A stretch of 64,000 nt of DNA from JASDSY01 sp041441465 (GTDB lineage Bacteria; Muiribacteriota; UBA9980): contig JASDSY010000020.1 in assembly GCA_041441465.1 (NCBI GenBank), positions 1-64,000 on the forward strand, read 5' to 3'. The notes below the pieces were generated by a model. It searched no databases, was not told the origin of the DNA, and saw only the letters and a program-made list of their open reading frames with translations. The translations under genes and the position numbers were made by a program. Positions 1 through 9,993 of this stretch are shown here, one piece after another. Within the stretch, counting starts at the first letter, position 1. Each line of letters opens with the position of its first letter.

Positions 1-481
1 TTTCACACCTTATACAAGGTCAAAAAAATGTCTTGACTTTGTTATCCACTTTAAGCACTTAATTTTCAAAGAAACCGCCGCCTTTTTAGATTTTTAGGTC
101 CGGTAAAAAAATTCGAAAATTGCAAAAAACATCTCAGGAATTAGTATAAATTCGTTGATGTTTCCGCCGTCCGGATCTTTTTAGATTTTACTTAGCCTTG
201 TAAATATGATTAAAATAATTATATTAAATTTATTTGATCGTGTCAAGGATGAATAGAGCAAGCAGTGCAGCTCAGATATTTTCATAATTCAATCTATAAA
301 TTCGTTTTGATTTCGTCATTGAAAATCAGCAACGGTTTAATTATGAAATATTTTGAAACTAATTTTCCAAATTAGTAACATTTTTGGGTCGGAAGTGTTG
401 ACAAAAAATGTATAAAATCGTAAAATACTATAATATACTTATAAACTTTATAAAATAGCATAATTTATAAATAAATATAAA
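1..481. other. non-coding leader region
   Basis: I see no gene here. The stretch is very AT-rich. TTTTTAGATTTT occurs at 83-94 and again at 178-189, each near a CCGCCG, which suggests a short imperfect direct repeat. A small dyad, ACTAATTT (358-365) with AAATTAGT (369-376), precedes the promoter of the first gene. The left edge may hold the 3' flank of a gene outside the window. Confidence 0.5.
398..426 (+). promoter_or_regulatory. sigma-70-type promoter of the MBL-fold gene
   Basis: TTGACA at 398-403, a 17-base spacer, then TAAAAT at 421-426. The predicted transcript starts about 45 bases before the ATG at 482. Confidence 0.65.
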
Positions 482-1492
482 ATGGTGTATGATATGAGAT
501 TTAAGTTTTGGGGAGTCAGGGGTTCCATACCGACACCCGGGAAAAGCACAGTCAGGTATGGCGGCAATACCTCATGTGTCGAGCTTTTTTTTGAGGACAG
601 GAATCAGGTTATAATACTTGACGCCGGAACGGGCATTCGCGAGCTTGGTAATGAACTGATGACAAGAGTCAAGCCAGGTACGCTTTCGTGCAATATATTC
701 TTGAGCCATACGCACTGGGACCATGTCCAGGGTTTTCCTTTCTTTACGCCGGCGTTCATTCCCGGTAATAAATTCAGCATTTACGGCCCGCCTACTCTCT
801 CTATAAATGAGGTAAATTCCAAAAATAACCAGACCCGCCTCAAGGATTTATTTGTTGAACAGATGCGCTACCAGTATTTTCCGGTAAAACTCGATGAAAT
901 GCGCGCTGAAACCCAATTCATTGAAATAAAAGAAAATGTATATAACATCGATGGAATAACAATTCGAACTAAAACTCTTAATCATCCAATATTATGCCTC
1001 GGATATCGTTTTTGCCTCGGCTCAGCCGGCGATTTAACGTATTGCACCGATACCGAACCTTTTGTTAATTATTTTTTCTCAAATAATAATAACTCTCTTC
1101 CGCAGGATATGTTTTCTGTTGAGACTTATGAGGCGCTGAAAAAAACGATAGTTGACCCTATCAATACCGAAAAACTCAACCTTGCAATGCAGGAAAGTAT
1201 GAATATTATCGATTTTTGCAAAGATTCGCGGGCGCTTATATTTGACGCGCAGTACACAAAAGATGAATATACGAAAAAAATGGGCTGGGGCCATTCAAGG
1301 ATCGATGACGCGGTTTCTGTAGCGTGCCGGGCGAATGTCGAGACTTTGTATTTATTCCATCATGAGCCGACCAGGTCGGATTCCGCTATTGACGATATGC
1401 TTGCTTACGCGCGCGAACTTGCAGCTTCGCGGTTTAATAAAAAAGATTTGAAAATAGTCGCCGCTACCGAAGACTGCGCTTATAATCTTTAA
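482..1492 (+). CDS. MBL-fold metallo-hydrolase (phosphodiesterase-like)
   Basis: This 336-residue protein is a metallo-beta-lactamase-fold hydrolase. The metal-binding HxHxDH motif is H76-T-H-W-D-H81. The N-terminal KFWGVRGSIPTPG segment and later Asp/His segments (TYCTDTE, FDAQYT, FHHEP near the C-terminus) are typical of cyclic-nucleotide or phosphoribosyl-cyclic phosphodiesterase-like members, so hydrolysis of a phosphodiester in the cytoplasm is likely; the substrate cannot be read from sequence. There is no signal peptide. The gene has its own promoter and no clear ribosome binding site. An in-frame ATG at 494, just before the conserved RFKFWGVRGS, is an equally plausible start. Confidence 0.85.
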   Translation: MVYDMRFKFWGVRGSIPTPGKSTVRYGGNTSCVELFFEDRNQVIILDAGTGIRELGNELMTRVKPGTLSCNIFLSHTHWDHVQGFPFFTPAFIPGNKFSIYGPPTLSINEVNSKNNQTRLKDLFVEQMRYQYFPVKLDEMRAETQFIEIKENVYNIDGITIRTKTLNHPILCLGYRFCLGSAGDLTYCTDTEPFVNYFFSNNNNSLPQDMFSVETYEALKKTIVDPINTEKLNLAMQESMNIIDFCKDSRALIFDAQYTKDEYTKKMGWGHSRIDDAVSVACRANVETLYLFHHEPTRSDSAIDDMLAYARELAASRFNKKDLKIVAATEDCAYNL

Positions 1493-1547
1493 TTTATTTA
1501 AAAAACGCTTTTTCAAATTTCAAAATTAAAAAAATGAGGGAATGATA

Positions 1548-2597
1548 ATGAAACGATATAATAACCGCGGTTCAGTAGAAAATTTGCCATTATTACTCAT
1601 TGTTTCTATCATACTCATAATTATAGTGACTATCGCTTACAGGGCATATATGACCATTGCCTCCTCGCGGGCTTATTCTTCGTCGGCGGTTTTCCTCGCG
1701 CGCGGCGGAAGCGATGACAATAGTTTTAATTACCTCGTCAATAAAGGGCTGATGAAAGTTGAGAAAGATTTAAAAATCAGCCTTAATCCGAAAGCATTCC
1801 AGAATGACGAAAAATCTTCCGAAGATATAAGCTCGATTATGAAGCAGAAATATGATCTGTTAATCGGCGTCGGTTTTGAGAACGAGGAACTTTTCCAAAA
1901 ACTTTCAAAATTATACCCTAAAACCGATTTTGTCCTGATTGACTCGTTTATAAACGCGAAAAATGTCGCATCTCTTTTATTTTTAGAACAGGAAGGCGGA
2001 TTTTTGGCCGGTTCCTTCGCGGCTATGTTATCCAATGGAAAACCGATCGGTTTTATAGGCGGAATGATGATACCTCCGGTCGAAAGGTTTGCCGACGGTT
2101 ATGTCGAAGGCGCCAAGTACATAAATCCGAAGATAAAAGTCGAAGTCTGCTATGTCGGACATGAGCCGAAAGCTTTTTCAGATAAAACTACCGCAAAAAA
2201 AATCGCGAAAAAATTATATAAAAAAGGCATAAATATAATATTTCAGGCCGCCGGCGGAGCGGGCCTCGGAGTTATCGAAGCGGGAAAAGAAGCAAAAAAA
2301 TATGTTATAGGCGTTGATACGAACCAGTCGGAATTGGCGCCCGATACTGTAATTACGTCGGTTGAAAAACGTCTCGACGTAGTTATATTTGAATTTTTAA
2401 AAGGCTGCCTTCAAAATGGCTTCAAAGGCGGCAAGCACCTTTTCGGACTCAAGGAAGACGCCATCAGGCTTTCGCCTTTTGATTACTCAAGGTTTAAAAT
2501 AATAAAACCGGAATTTGAATTTAAGTTAAAAAAAATAGAAGAAGAACTCAAAAATGATAAGATAAGCAGCATTGAAAAAATTGAAAGAAACCAATAA
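1548..2597 (+). CDS. BMP/PnrA-family binding protein, membrane-anchored
   Basis: The 349-residue protein resembles the basic membrane protein (BMP/PnrA) family of ABC-transporter substrate-binding proteins, which usually bind nucleosides. Recognisable segments are FLAGSFAAMLS, GFIGG, the IIFQAAGGAGLGVIEAG hinge and YVIGVDTNQ. Family members are normally lipoproteins, but this one has an uncleaved-looking N-terminal transmembrane helix (LPLLLIVSIILIIIVTIAY) and no lipobox, so it is probably tethered to the inner membrane. I chose ATG 1548 because GAGGG at 1536-1540 lies 7 bases upstream; ATG 1542 is too close to it. No BMP-type permease genes are adjacent. It lies 21 bases upstream of the M1-peptidase fusion and may be cotranscribed with it. 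Confidence 0.75.
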   Translation: MKRYNNRGSVENLPLLLIVSIILIIIVTIAYRAYMTIASSRAYSSSAVFLARGGSDDNSFNYLVNKGLMKVEKDLKISLNPKAFQNDEKSSEDISSIMKQKYDLLIGVGFENEELFQKLSKLYPKTDFVLIDSFINAKNVASLLFLEQEGGFLAGSFAAMLSNGKPIGFIGGMMIPPVERFADGYVEGAKYINPKIKVEVCYVGHEPKAFSDKTTAKKIAKKLYKKGINIIFQAAGGAGLGVIEAGKEAKKYVIGVDTNQSELAPDTVITSVEKRLDVVIFEFLKGCLQNGFKGGKHLFGLKEDAIRLSPFDYSRFKIIKPEFEFKLKKIEEELKNDKISSIEKIERNQ

Positions 2598-2618
2598 AAA
2601 GAAAGTATTTGATTTGCT

Positions 2619-5600
2619 TTGAAAATGTATTTTACTAATCGAAAAAAAATTTTTTACATATATCTTCTTTTTTTTATTTTTAACCTTTTCTGTGTGACGG
2701 ATGTTTTAGGCGCGCCCGGGCAGCCTGATGAAAATAATACCGCTCAAACGGGATTTTTTGGAATACAGGCCGCCACTTCGGAAGTCATGTCTGGCGGCAA
2801 TATCGATTTTACGAGGCCGAACGATTTCAGGGTATCGAAATATAATCTGGACTTAATGCTTATTCCGGCAAAGCACATGATTTCCGGCGAAGTCGAGATA
2901 ACGCCGGACCTGAATTATGACAATGCCTCAGAGATAACTTTATATTTACACCAGGATATGGATGTGCGCGCCCTGAAATTAATGCCTTCTAATTATGAAG
3001 TGAGTTTCAAGCGTGTTTTTAATAAAATTGTTTTTAATACAGCGGGCCGCAGCTTTTCACGGATATATGTATCTTTTTACGGCGATCCTTCCGTTTATCT
3101 TACTCAAAAAAATTCTTTCAGTTATATAGGCAGCGAAGGCTGTTACTTGAATGACGAATGCCTTTATTTTCCGCGCGCGGACACTGTGACTAAGACTGCC
3201 GCCGAGATGAACGTCCTTGTGCCTGAAGGCTGGACTCCCGTTACACAAGGCTATTCAAATGAGCGTTCAGGAAGCGTCGTGATCGGTAATGACAGGTATT
3301 CCATATTTAATTTTAAAACGGCCTTTAATTCAAGATGCCATACGTTAGCCGCCGGGCCTTATGTAAAAAAAGACAGCCGGAATATCGAATGTTACTTTTT
3401 TGAAAATGACGAGGAATATTGCGATATTTATAGCGAAGCTGCTGAAAAAATATTGTTGTTTTATAAATCGAAACTTGGCAAATTGCCCTTTAATAACCTG
3501 AAAATAGTCGAGGTGGAAAAGGTGTTTCCGGGCGGCTACGGCCCCGGAGAAGTTGTGTATATAACCGCCGCCGCTGTTGAAAAATATGAAAAATCGGCTG
3601 ATCTTATGCTGCTTTCTCATGAAATTGCGCATCAATGGTTCGGAAATTATGTTACCGGCGATTTTAACGGCTCTAATTTCATGAACGAAGCTTTTGCCAC
3701 CTATATGTCGCTTGAGTTTTTAAATGATATTTCAACGAAAAAGCCTGAATATATAACTCAATATGATAACGCTTTAACTGAAATTGAGCGCGGTTACTTT
3801 GCATATAAAAAATCCGCCGGAACTAATGAAATATCAGTCAGCATGATGGATAAAGCCAATGGATTCGGACCGGGTTATCAGGAAGTCATTTATTACCGCG
3901 GCGCTCTTATTTTAAAACTGCTCTTCAACCAGCTCGGGGCTGTAAGAAATGCAGTGCCGAATATCGAGCCGGCTAATTTTATCAAAAAATATGCTGATAA
4001 GGTTGTTACTACGGAAGATTTTATAAATTTTATGGAGGAGCAGCTTTACGGAGAATATGTTAAAACTAGTTTTGATAAAACTTTTAACAGGATATATTCC
4101 CCGGCCGGCGATCATGTCTCTTCAAAAAATTCTGCCGAGAAAATGTCTGGCAGGTCCGCCAGCGGCGAAATTTCACCGATAAGATATTTTTTCAATGAGT
4201 TTTATAACTCAACAGAGGTAGTTAAACTTACAGTTAACGGCTTTGAAATAATTCCGCCTGAAGAGAAAAGTGGACAATATACGATAAACTATGACATATC
4301 AAGGAATGACGGCATTAAAGCCGATATCTGGTTTCAGATTCTATTTGAGGGCGAGCCGGAGGCCGGCACTCGTAAAAAAGATAATTTTTACCTTGCTCCT
4401 GGAAATAATGTCGTTACGTTTAAGACAAATTTTAAACCGCTTAAGTGGACGATCGATCCAGATAAGAAAATTCTTATGGACCGTAATTATCCGGCGCTTA
4501 CCGCGTTAACCGAATCGACGGACAGTGTCGCTATTTATGGTACGGTTTCTAAAGATTCCCGCGTAAACAGCTTTATGGGCGAATTTGCAAAGTCTTATTA
4601 CCGTTCGCCGATCGATGATCAAACGGCAGCGGCCGACGTTAAAAAAAGCCTCGCGCATGAAAGAGTATTCATCATAGGCTCGCCTGAAAACAACGCTGTA
4701 TTGAATTTAATAAAAAATTACCTGCCGTGCCGGTATTATAAATATTCGGTTAAAATAGACGGCAAATCGTATTTTGACGAAAGTTACGCCGTAAAATATG
4801 TATTTCAGAATCCTTTTTTTATAGGCGGCGTTATTTCGGTGGTGTCATTTGACTCGCCGGCTGCGCTTTCAAAAATCTCCGGACTTTCAAATGGGCTGAA
4901 TGATTATGTGCTTGATATTTCCGGAATGAAGGAAAAGGCGTACGGCAATTTTAATTCGAATTTAAACGGAATTGCCGTGCAGAACCGGGAAGGAAAAGTC
5001 GAAATTGTCTCGACTTCTGTCGGTTTTAATAATTACGTCGTTACCGATCATATAAATCCCGTAATAGTGAAAGTTTCTAATACTTGCCACGATACTCAGA
5101 GCGTCACTCTTAAATTTAAATTCTCGAATAATCCGGATAATTTTATATTTGAAGGAAATTTCAATATAGCGCCTGATTCGATAGAAAATATAGAGGTGCC
5201 CGTTTATTTTTCGATAGAAAATAATGACTATTCATTAAAATTCGTGCTTTATAATTCCGACGGAGCGGAAATTTCCTGGAATAACCATTCGCAGGTTAAT
5301 AAAACAAGAAATAAGATTTATCTTGTATGCGCTAACGACGCTGAAAGTTTCAAAGAGATAAAATCCGTTATTGTAAATTCGTACTATAGCAATAAAAGTA
5401 GTTTGTTTCCGAAAGGCGCCGGCGGCTCTCTCAATTTTGAAATCATAAATGCCGATATCGGAAATTTTCCTCTCAAGCCTTTGATGCTGGACGGTATTGA
5501 CGCTCTGGTGCTTTATAATACCGAACTTGGCGGCATGCCGGACGGATTCAAAGATACTGTCCTCAAATATGCCGTGACCGGCGGGAAAGTAATTATTGCC

Positions 5601-7415
5601 GGCCGCGATTACAGTAAAGATTTCTCTAATTTAAATTTAAATTTTTTTGAAAATATTTTTTTGCATACCGTTAAAAGTTCGAGGCTTTTCGAGTCGAAAC
5701 GTAAAGACTCCGATCAGAGCGGCGGCGATTTTGGCGTGGACGATGGTTCATCGGCTAACGGCGCGGATTATACAGGCGCCGATAAGCCGAACCTGCAGTC
5801 TAAGAAAGAAACTGCCGTAAAAATTAAGGGCAGCAATCCTGAAGCGCTTGCCGGCGGGCATATAAATAAATACGGCGGTTTCGTTATTAAAGCCGATGAT
5901 TCGAGAGTGCTCTGGAGCCAGGTCGGCGGCGGTGTTTTTACATATATTTCTTATAATATGGCTTCATGGCGCCTTTCGCCTGACGATGACGACTCGCGCC
6001 TGCTTGAAAACTCGCTTTTTTCAAAAACTAAAAACTCCAATAAATATTTTCAAGAACCTTTCAAATGCGATGATGTCATGAAATACTCTATGGAAAAGCT
6101 TATGCCTGATACCGATTTTATAATGATATTTTTTGCGGCTTATGCGTTGTTTATAGGACCGATACTGGTTTTTACGATAGTACGCTTGAAAGCTCAAAAT
6201 TACTACATAATAGCTCAATTCGGCGTCGTTGTTGTTTTCACCCTCCTTGTTTTTATCGCCGGATTCTGTTTCAGGCAATTTAAAAGCATCGTCGAGATCG
6301 TTGCGGTCGCTGAAATTCCTCAAAATTATTGCGGCAGCGTTAAAAAATATAACACTATAAGCGTAAGAACGATGAACAGCGAAGCCGCCGAATATAATTT
6401 CCCGGCTGCGGCAAAATTTGTGATTTCAAATGAATATTGCGGTTATAACAGGTATTATTCGAGCCGGCGTCGGATAAATATATCAGGCGAAAAAAACGGC
6501 AGCACTAAAGTTATTTTCGAAAAACCGTTTTCTTTCGAGCCTAATTTTATTAATTTGATAGATTACGGGCTCGAGCTTTCCGATGGATATCTTAATAATC
6601 CGATTATCCAGGCGGAAGACCGCGGCAATGGAATTAAAATAACAATCGACACAGGATTTTTGAAAAACGTTCCCGGTTTGAACCCTGAAAAAGCTTTTTG
6701 CATAGTGAAATTCAACGAGCGTGAAAGCTCCTATGCATCTATAACGCCGGGCCTTAAACAGGAATTAAACTTAAATAAAATGAATAATAACAACATAAGA
6801 AGCGGCGGTCTTTCCGATATCGAAAAAATGAATTATGATTCAGTTCTTAAGTATTATCAGCTCGCGATGGATACCTGGTCGATTCGGCCTAAGCCGGTAG
6901 CTTTTATAATGTATTATGACTCTATGGATGTTTCAGAGAGCGGTTTGTGGCCGGTCGCGGCGCAGCGTTTTAATATTTTAATGGTCCCGTTTTCGTTCGA
7001 TTCGTCAAAAGGCGTTAAAATAAAAGAATCGTCGATGATATGCGAAACCGGAGATATTCGCGGCGAAGCCGGCCTTAAAAGAGCGCTGCGTACTTTTGAC
7101 TGCCGCGGTATTTTAAAAAATTACGGCAAATTGTTTAATGAGATATCAGGACGTTATACCGTTAAATTTAATAATGAGAACGACGCAAAGCAGTTTTATG
7201 ATGCGTTTAGTCCTGAAAGCTTTTTTTATGACGGATTTGGCCGGGCCGGAGTTGAGTTTGATAAAAGTATAAACGGCAGTGAGGTTTATATAGATATAAA
7301 AAATCTTTTGTCGTGCATAAGGCAGGATTATCTCATGAAAAATTCGAACCTGAAAACTTTCGACGTGGCCGTCCCTAAATATTGCACGGTGCGTTTAAAC
7401 TTGAATTACGAATGA
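2619..7415 (+). CDS. M1-family metallopeptidase fused to a membrane ABC-partner-like domain
   Basis: This is a 1598-residue envelope protein. An N-terminal signal or anchor segment is followed by an M1 aminopeptidase-like domain with a canonical zinc site, HEIAH at 334-338 and E357 (HEXXH-X18-E). The exopeptidase GXMEN motif is replaced by GGYGPGE at 305-311, so true aminopeptidase specificity is doubtful. Downstream are beta-rich Ig-like segments, then a segment resembling a class-I glutamine-amidotransferase-like fold (VLKYAVTGGKVIIAGRDYS), two transmembrane helices at about 1168-1230, and a roughly 350-residue C-terminal domain. The second half matches the architecture of the next gene. 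It is followed by an ABC transporter, suggesting the peptidase works with an exporter at the cell surface. The start is TTG 2619 or ATG 2625; neither has a strong ribosome binding site. Confidence 0.7.
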   Translation: MKMYFTNRKKIFYIYLLFFIFNLFCVTDVLGAPGQPDENNTAQTGFFGIQAATSEVMSGGNIDFTRPNDFRVSKYNLDLMLIPAKHMISGEVEITPDLNYDNASEITLYLHQDMDVRALKLMPSNYEVSFKRVFNKIVFNTAGRSFSRIYVSFYGDPSVYLTQKNSFSYIGSEGCYLNDECLYFPRADTVTKTAAEMNVLVPEGWTPVTQGYSNERSGSVVIGNDRYSIFNFKTAFNSRCHTLAAGPYVKKDSRNIECYFFENDEEYCDIYSEAAEKILLFYKSKLGKLPFNNLKIVEVEKVFPGGYGPGEVVYITAAAVEKYEKSADLMLLSHEIAHQWFGNYVTGDFNGSNFMNEAFATYMSLEFLNDISTKKPEYITQYDNALTEIERGYFAYKKSAGTNEISVSMMDKANGFGPGYQEVIYYRGALILKLLFNQLGAVRNAVPNIEPANFIKKYADKVVTTEDFINFMEEQLYGEYVKTSFDKTFNRIYSPAGDHVSSKNSAEKMSGRSASGEISPIRYFFNEFYNSTEVVKLTVNGFEIIPPEEKSGQYTINYDISRNDGIKADIWFQILFEGEPEAGTRKKDNFYLAPGNNVVTFKTNFKPLKWTIDPDKKILMDRNYPALTALTESTDSVAIYGTVSKDSRVNSFMGEFAKSYYRSPIDDQTAAADVKKSLAHERVFIIGSPENNAVLNLIKNYLPCRYYKYSVKIDGKSYFDESYAVKYVFQNPFFIGGVISVVSFDSPAALSKISGLSNGLNDYVLDISGMKEKAYGNFNSNLNGIAVQNREGKVEIVSTSVGFNNYVVTDHINPVIVKVSNTCHDTQSVTLKFKFSNNPDNFIFEGNFNIAPDSIENIEVPVYFSIENNDYSLKFVLYNSDGAEISWNNHSQVNKTRNKIYLVCANDAESFKEIKSVIVNSYYSNKSSLFPKGAGGSLNFEIINADIGNFPLKPLMLDGIDALVLYNTELGGMPDGFKDTVLKYAVTGGKVIIAGRDYSKDFSNLNLNFFENIFLHTVKSSRLFESKRKDSDQSGGDFGVDDGSSANGADYTGADKPNLQSKKETAVKIKGSNPEALAGGHINKYGGFVIKADDSRVLWSQVGGGVFTYISYNMASWRLSPDDDDSRLLENSLFSKTKNSNKYFQEPFKCDDVMKYSMEKLMPDTDFIMIFFAAYALFIGPILVFTIVRLKAQNYYIIAQFGVVVVFTLLVFIAGFCFRQFKSIVEIVAVAEIPQNYCGSVKKYNTISVRTMNSEAAEYNFPAAAKFVISNEYCGYNRYYSSRRRINISGEKNGSTKVIFEKPFSFEPNFINLIDYGLELSDGYLNNPIIQAEDRGNGIKITIDTGFLKNVPGLNPEKAFCIVKFNERESSYASITPGLKQELNLNKMNNNNIRSGGLSDIEKMNYDSVLKYYQLAMDTWSIRPKPVAFIMYYDSMDVSESGLWPVAAQRFNILMVPFSFDSSKGVKIKESSMICETGDIRGEAGLKRALRTFDCRGILKNYGKLFNEISGRYTVKFNNENDAKQFYDAFSPESFFYDGFGRAGVEFDKSINGSEVYIDIKNLLSCIRQDYLMKNSNLKTFDVAVPKYCTVRLNLNYE

Positions 7416-7443
7416 TTGCGGTGTTTTTAAGGTGTTAAATTTT

Positions 7444-9864
7444 ATGAATTCATCAATTAAATACAAAAATAAGCGTACGCACGGCAGAATTTATTTTCGT
7501 GCGGCTTTTATATTATTTTCAATGCTGGTTTTCCTTTTGTACGGCATTATTCTAAATAAATCGGCTTATGCGGCGGATGTCGCTAAAAATGTAGAAAAAT
7601 TGGAAAAAAAGGTACAGAACGAAATTACGGTTACAAGCGATATCGGGCCGTCGCAGGGGTTTTTCCCTTTTCATGTGACCGAGGTAAATTTGACCGTAAA
7701 TAACGGAAAGACTGAAAATTTTAACGGTGAAATAATAGTCAAGACGAATTTGTTCCAGTACAGGGTTGCCAATGTCGCCGTGAGCGCTCAGTCTTCAAAA
7801 AAATACAGCCTTTTTGTGAGGCTTGATAAATATTCGTATAATCTCAAGGTTGCGCTTTTAAATTCAGGCGACGTGGTGATTTATGATGAAACTGTAAAAC
7901 TCGTTCCGCTGAGCGAAGAGGACTACAGCATCATGGCAATATGTGAAAATACATCTTTTTTCAGCCACTTTAAAATTGAAAATATCGAGCGTAAAACATA
8001 TTTGAAAAGGGACCAGTATAGTTCAAGCTATAATAAAAATTCATCGAGTGACGACAAAAACGCTAACGTGGTTTTATATCAATATAAGCCTGAGGAAATA
8101 CCCCGCAATTCTTCATGCCTTGCGCCTTATTCAATAATCGTGCTCAATGCTTCCGATCTTTCGAGTCTCTCTAAAGCGCAGTCGCAGGCTGTGATAGATT
8201 ATGCCTATAACGGCGGCATTTTATTTGTAAGTTACGGCGGGTTCGCTTCGAGGCTTTCCGCTTCGCCTGTTTCTGAAATATTGCCGGTCACGGTAAACGG
8301 AAGCTGCGTTATCGATCACGGCGATTTTTATAAAACCGCTTATGAAAATTTTTCGCAGGATGAACAGGCCGCTTTCGCCGGGCAAAATATTGCCCTTACG
8401 CTCGGCGGAATGAAACCCGGCGCGAAAAGCATTATGGATTTTAATTATAGCGGCTCTAATTATCCTCTGCTCGCTTTTAAAAATTACGGCGGCGGCATGG
8501 TCTATTTTGCCGCGTTTGATATTTCAGGTGTCGATATTTCAAGGATTAAATACATGAAAGATAATATAACGGCGATGCTGAAAAAATCCGATATGAATTC
8601 GGCTTTTTCGATAAAACAGACGGCGGACGGCCTGCTGGGTTTTTCTTCAGGTTTTAACCAGTCGCTTATTACTCCTCCCAAGCCTCATAATGTAATCATA
8701 ATATTATGTATTTTTTGTTTTCTTGTCGGGCCTGTTTTTTATTATGTCAACCGGTCGAATACTAACATGATTAAAATCATGTTTTATCCTCTGGCATTGT
8801 CGGGAATATTATTCGGCTTTTTCAGCGCTTCGGGGTTCGGGATACTTCTTGAAAAAACGCAAATTTATGAATTTAGCGTCCAATTTATTGATAACGCCGA
8901 AAATAAAATTCAGCAGCTGACCGCCGTGATGTTTTTACAAACTCCTCTGTCGACGGCATTATATAATATTGACGCTTCCGCTACTTCGAATTATCATCAG
9001 AAAAACTCATACAGCGATAATTCGGAAATTTTATATGACGATGAAACCGCCGTCATGCTTTCTCCTAAAATGGGATATTCGCTGATGCGTTCGGCGTTTC
9101 TTAAAAACAGGCCTTTAAACGGCAAATTTACATTTGATGTGCTCGAAAATTCGCCGGATAAGATAATACCTGCCAAAAACGGCCAAATGTCTGAAATTTC
9201 AAACGGCAGTTCCGGGCCGGGAACGACTGAAGTAACCGATTATAAAAAGGAACTGTCAGACGGCAATACCGATCTTTTAATAAAAAAATTTAACGAGGCG
9301 ATTAACCGGAAAAAATCGGACTTTAAAAATTCAGGAGTTAAGGCTGCGCTGGAACAAAAAAAGTGGAGCTCGGAGAAAATCGAAAGTTTCAAGCTGCCGG
9401 ACGGCCGGGATATCGCCAGCGCTACTAATAATACCGAACTTAAAATATATTCAAGTTATGTTATATATAAAAATGGAATATATCTAGTCGGAAGCTTGAT
9501 GCCCGGCGAAAAAATAAATTTCGATATGAGCGAAATGAACTCTAAAAAAGCATTTATCAATTCACGTGAATACATACAAAATTGCATCGAAACCATAATG
9601 AATAAGAATGTGTCTAATTTTAACAGCAATAAAATGGGATATGGCTATAGTTATAATTATAATTATTTCGGAAATTATTACTATAACGATAACTTAAAAA
9701 GTATATTTTTTGATTCAATATGTTCAAGGATATTTGAAATGAGCCAGCATTTCCCGGTTGTTGTCGGGTTCGTTCCGGCCGCCGGTTCCGTTTCGCCTGC
9801 GCTTAAAATAAAGGATTGCGATGTTATAAATAACGGTTCCCTTGTTTTTTACGCTTTAAATTAA
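7444..9864 (+). CDS. membrane protein with Ig-like and amidotransferase-like domains, ABC partner
   Basis: The 806-residue protein has an N-terminal signal/transmembrane segment ending in AYAAD, a beta-rich Ig/CARDB-like region, a central segment of alpha/beta type (YSIIVLNASDLSSL...AYNGGILFVSYGG), two transmembrane helices near residues 417-470 and a long polar C-terminal region. This layout parallels the C-terminal half of the preceding M1 fusion, so the two are probably related by duplication. It resembles the soluble components that accompany ABC-2 exporters (GldG-like), but I cannot assign a family. AAGGTG at 7429-7434 lies 9 bases before ATG 7444; GTG 7432 is an alternative. The Asn/Tyr-rich stretch near the C-terminus looks low-complexity. 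Confidence 0.7.
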   Translation: MNSSIKYKNKRTHGRIYFRAAFILFSMLVFLLYGIILNKSAYAADVAKNVEKLEKKVQNEITVTSDIGPSQGFFPFHVTEVNLTVNNGKTENFNGEIIVKTNLFQYRVANVAVSAQSSKKYSLFVRLDKYSYNLKVALLNSGDVVIYDETVKLVPLSEEDYSIMAICENTSFFSHFKIENIERKTYLKRDQYSSSYNKNSSSDDKNANVVLYQYKPEEIPRNSSCLAPYSIIVLNASDLSSLSKAQSQAVIDYAYNGGILFVSYGGFASRLSASPVSEILPVTVNGSCVIDHGDFYKTAYENFSQDEQAAFAGQNIALTLGGMKPGAKSIMDFNYSGSNYPLLAFKNYGGGMVYFAAFDISGVDISRIKYMKDNITAMLKKSDMNSAFSIKQTADGLLGFSSGFNQSLITPPKPHNVIIILCIFCFLVGPVFYYVNRSNTNMIKIMFYPLALSGILFGFFSASGFGILLEKTQIYEFSVQFIDNAENKIQQLTAVMFLQTPLSTALYNIDASATSNYHQKNSYSDNSEILYDDETAVMLSPKMGYSLMRSAFLKNRPLNGKFTFDVLENSPDKIIPAKNGQMSEISNGSSGPGTTEVTDYKKELSDGNTDLLIKKFNEAINRKKSDFKNSGVKAALEQKKWSSEKIESFKLPDGRDIASATNNTELKIYSSYVIYKNGIYLVGSLMPGEKINFDMSEMNSKKAFINSREYIQNCIETIMNKNVSNFNSNKMGYGYSYNYNYFGNYYYNDNLKSIFFDSICSRIFEMSQHFPVVVGFVPAAGSVSPALKIKDCDVINNGSLVFYALN

Positions 9865-9993
9865 AATGAGCCGGTATTATAATTTGGGAGCGATTTTAAA
9901 TATTATTTAGTTATACGAAAATTTTTCAAAATTTATTGACTGTTATTAAAAATTCCGTTGAAAAAATATTAACCGATATAAAGGTGAAGCTTC

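Noticed and set aside
1..481. A tRNA or partial gene at the left edge
   Set aside because: No cloverleaf pairing and no open frame of useful length was found.
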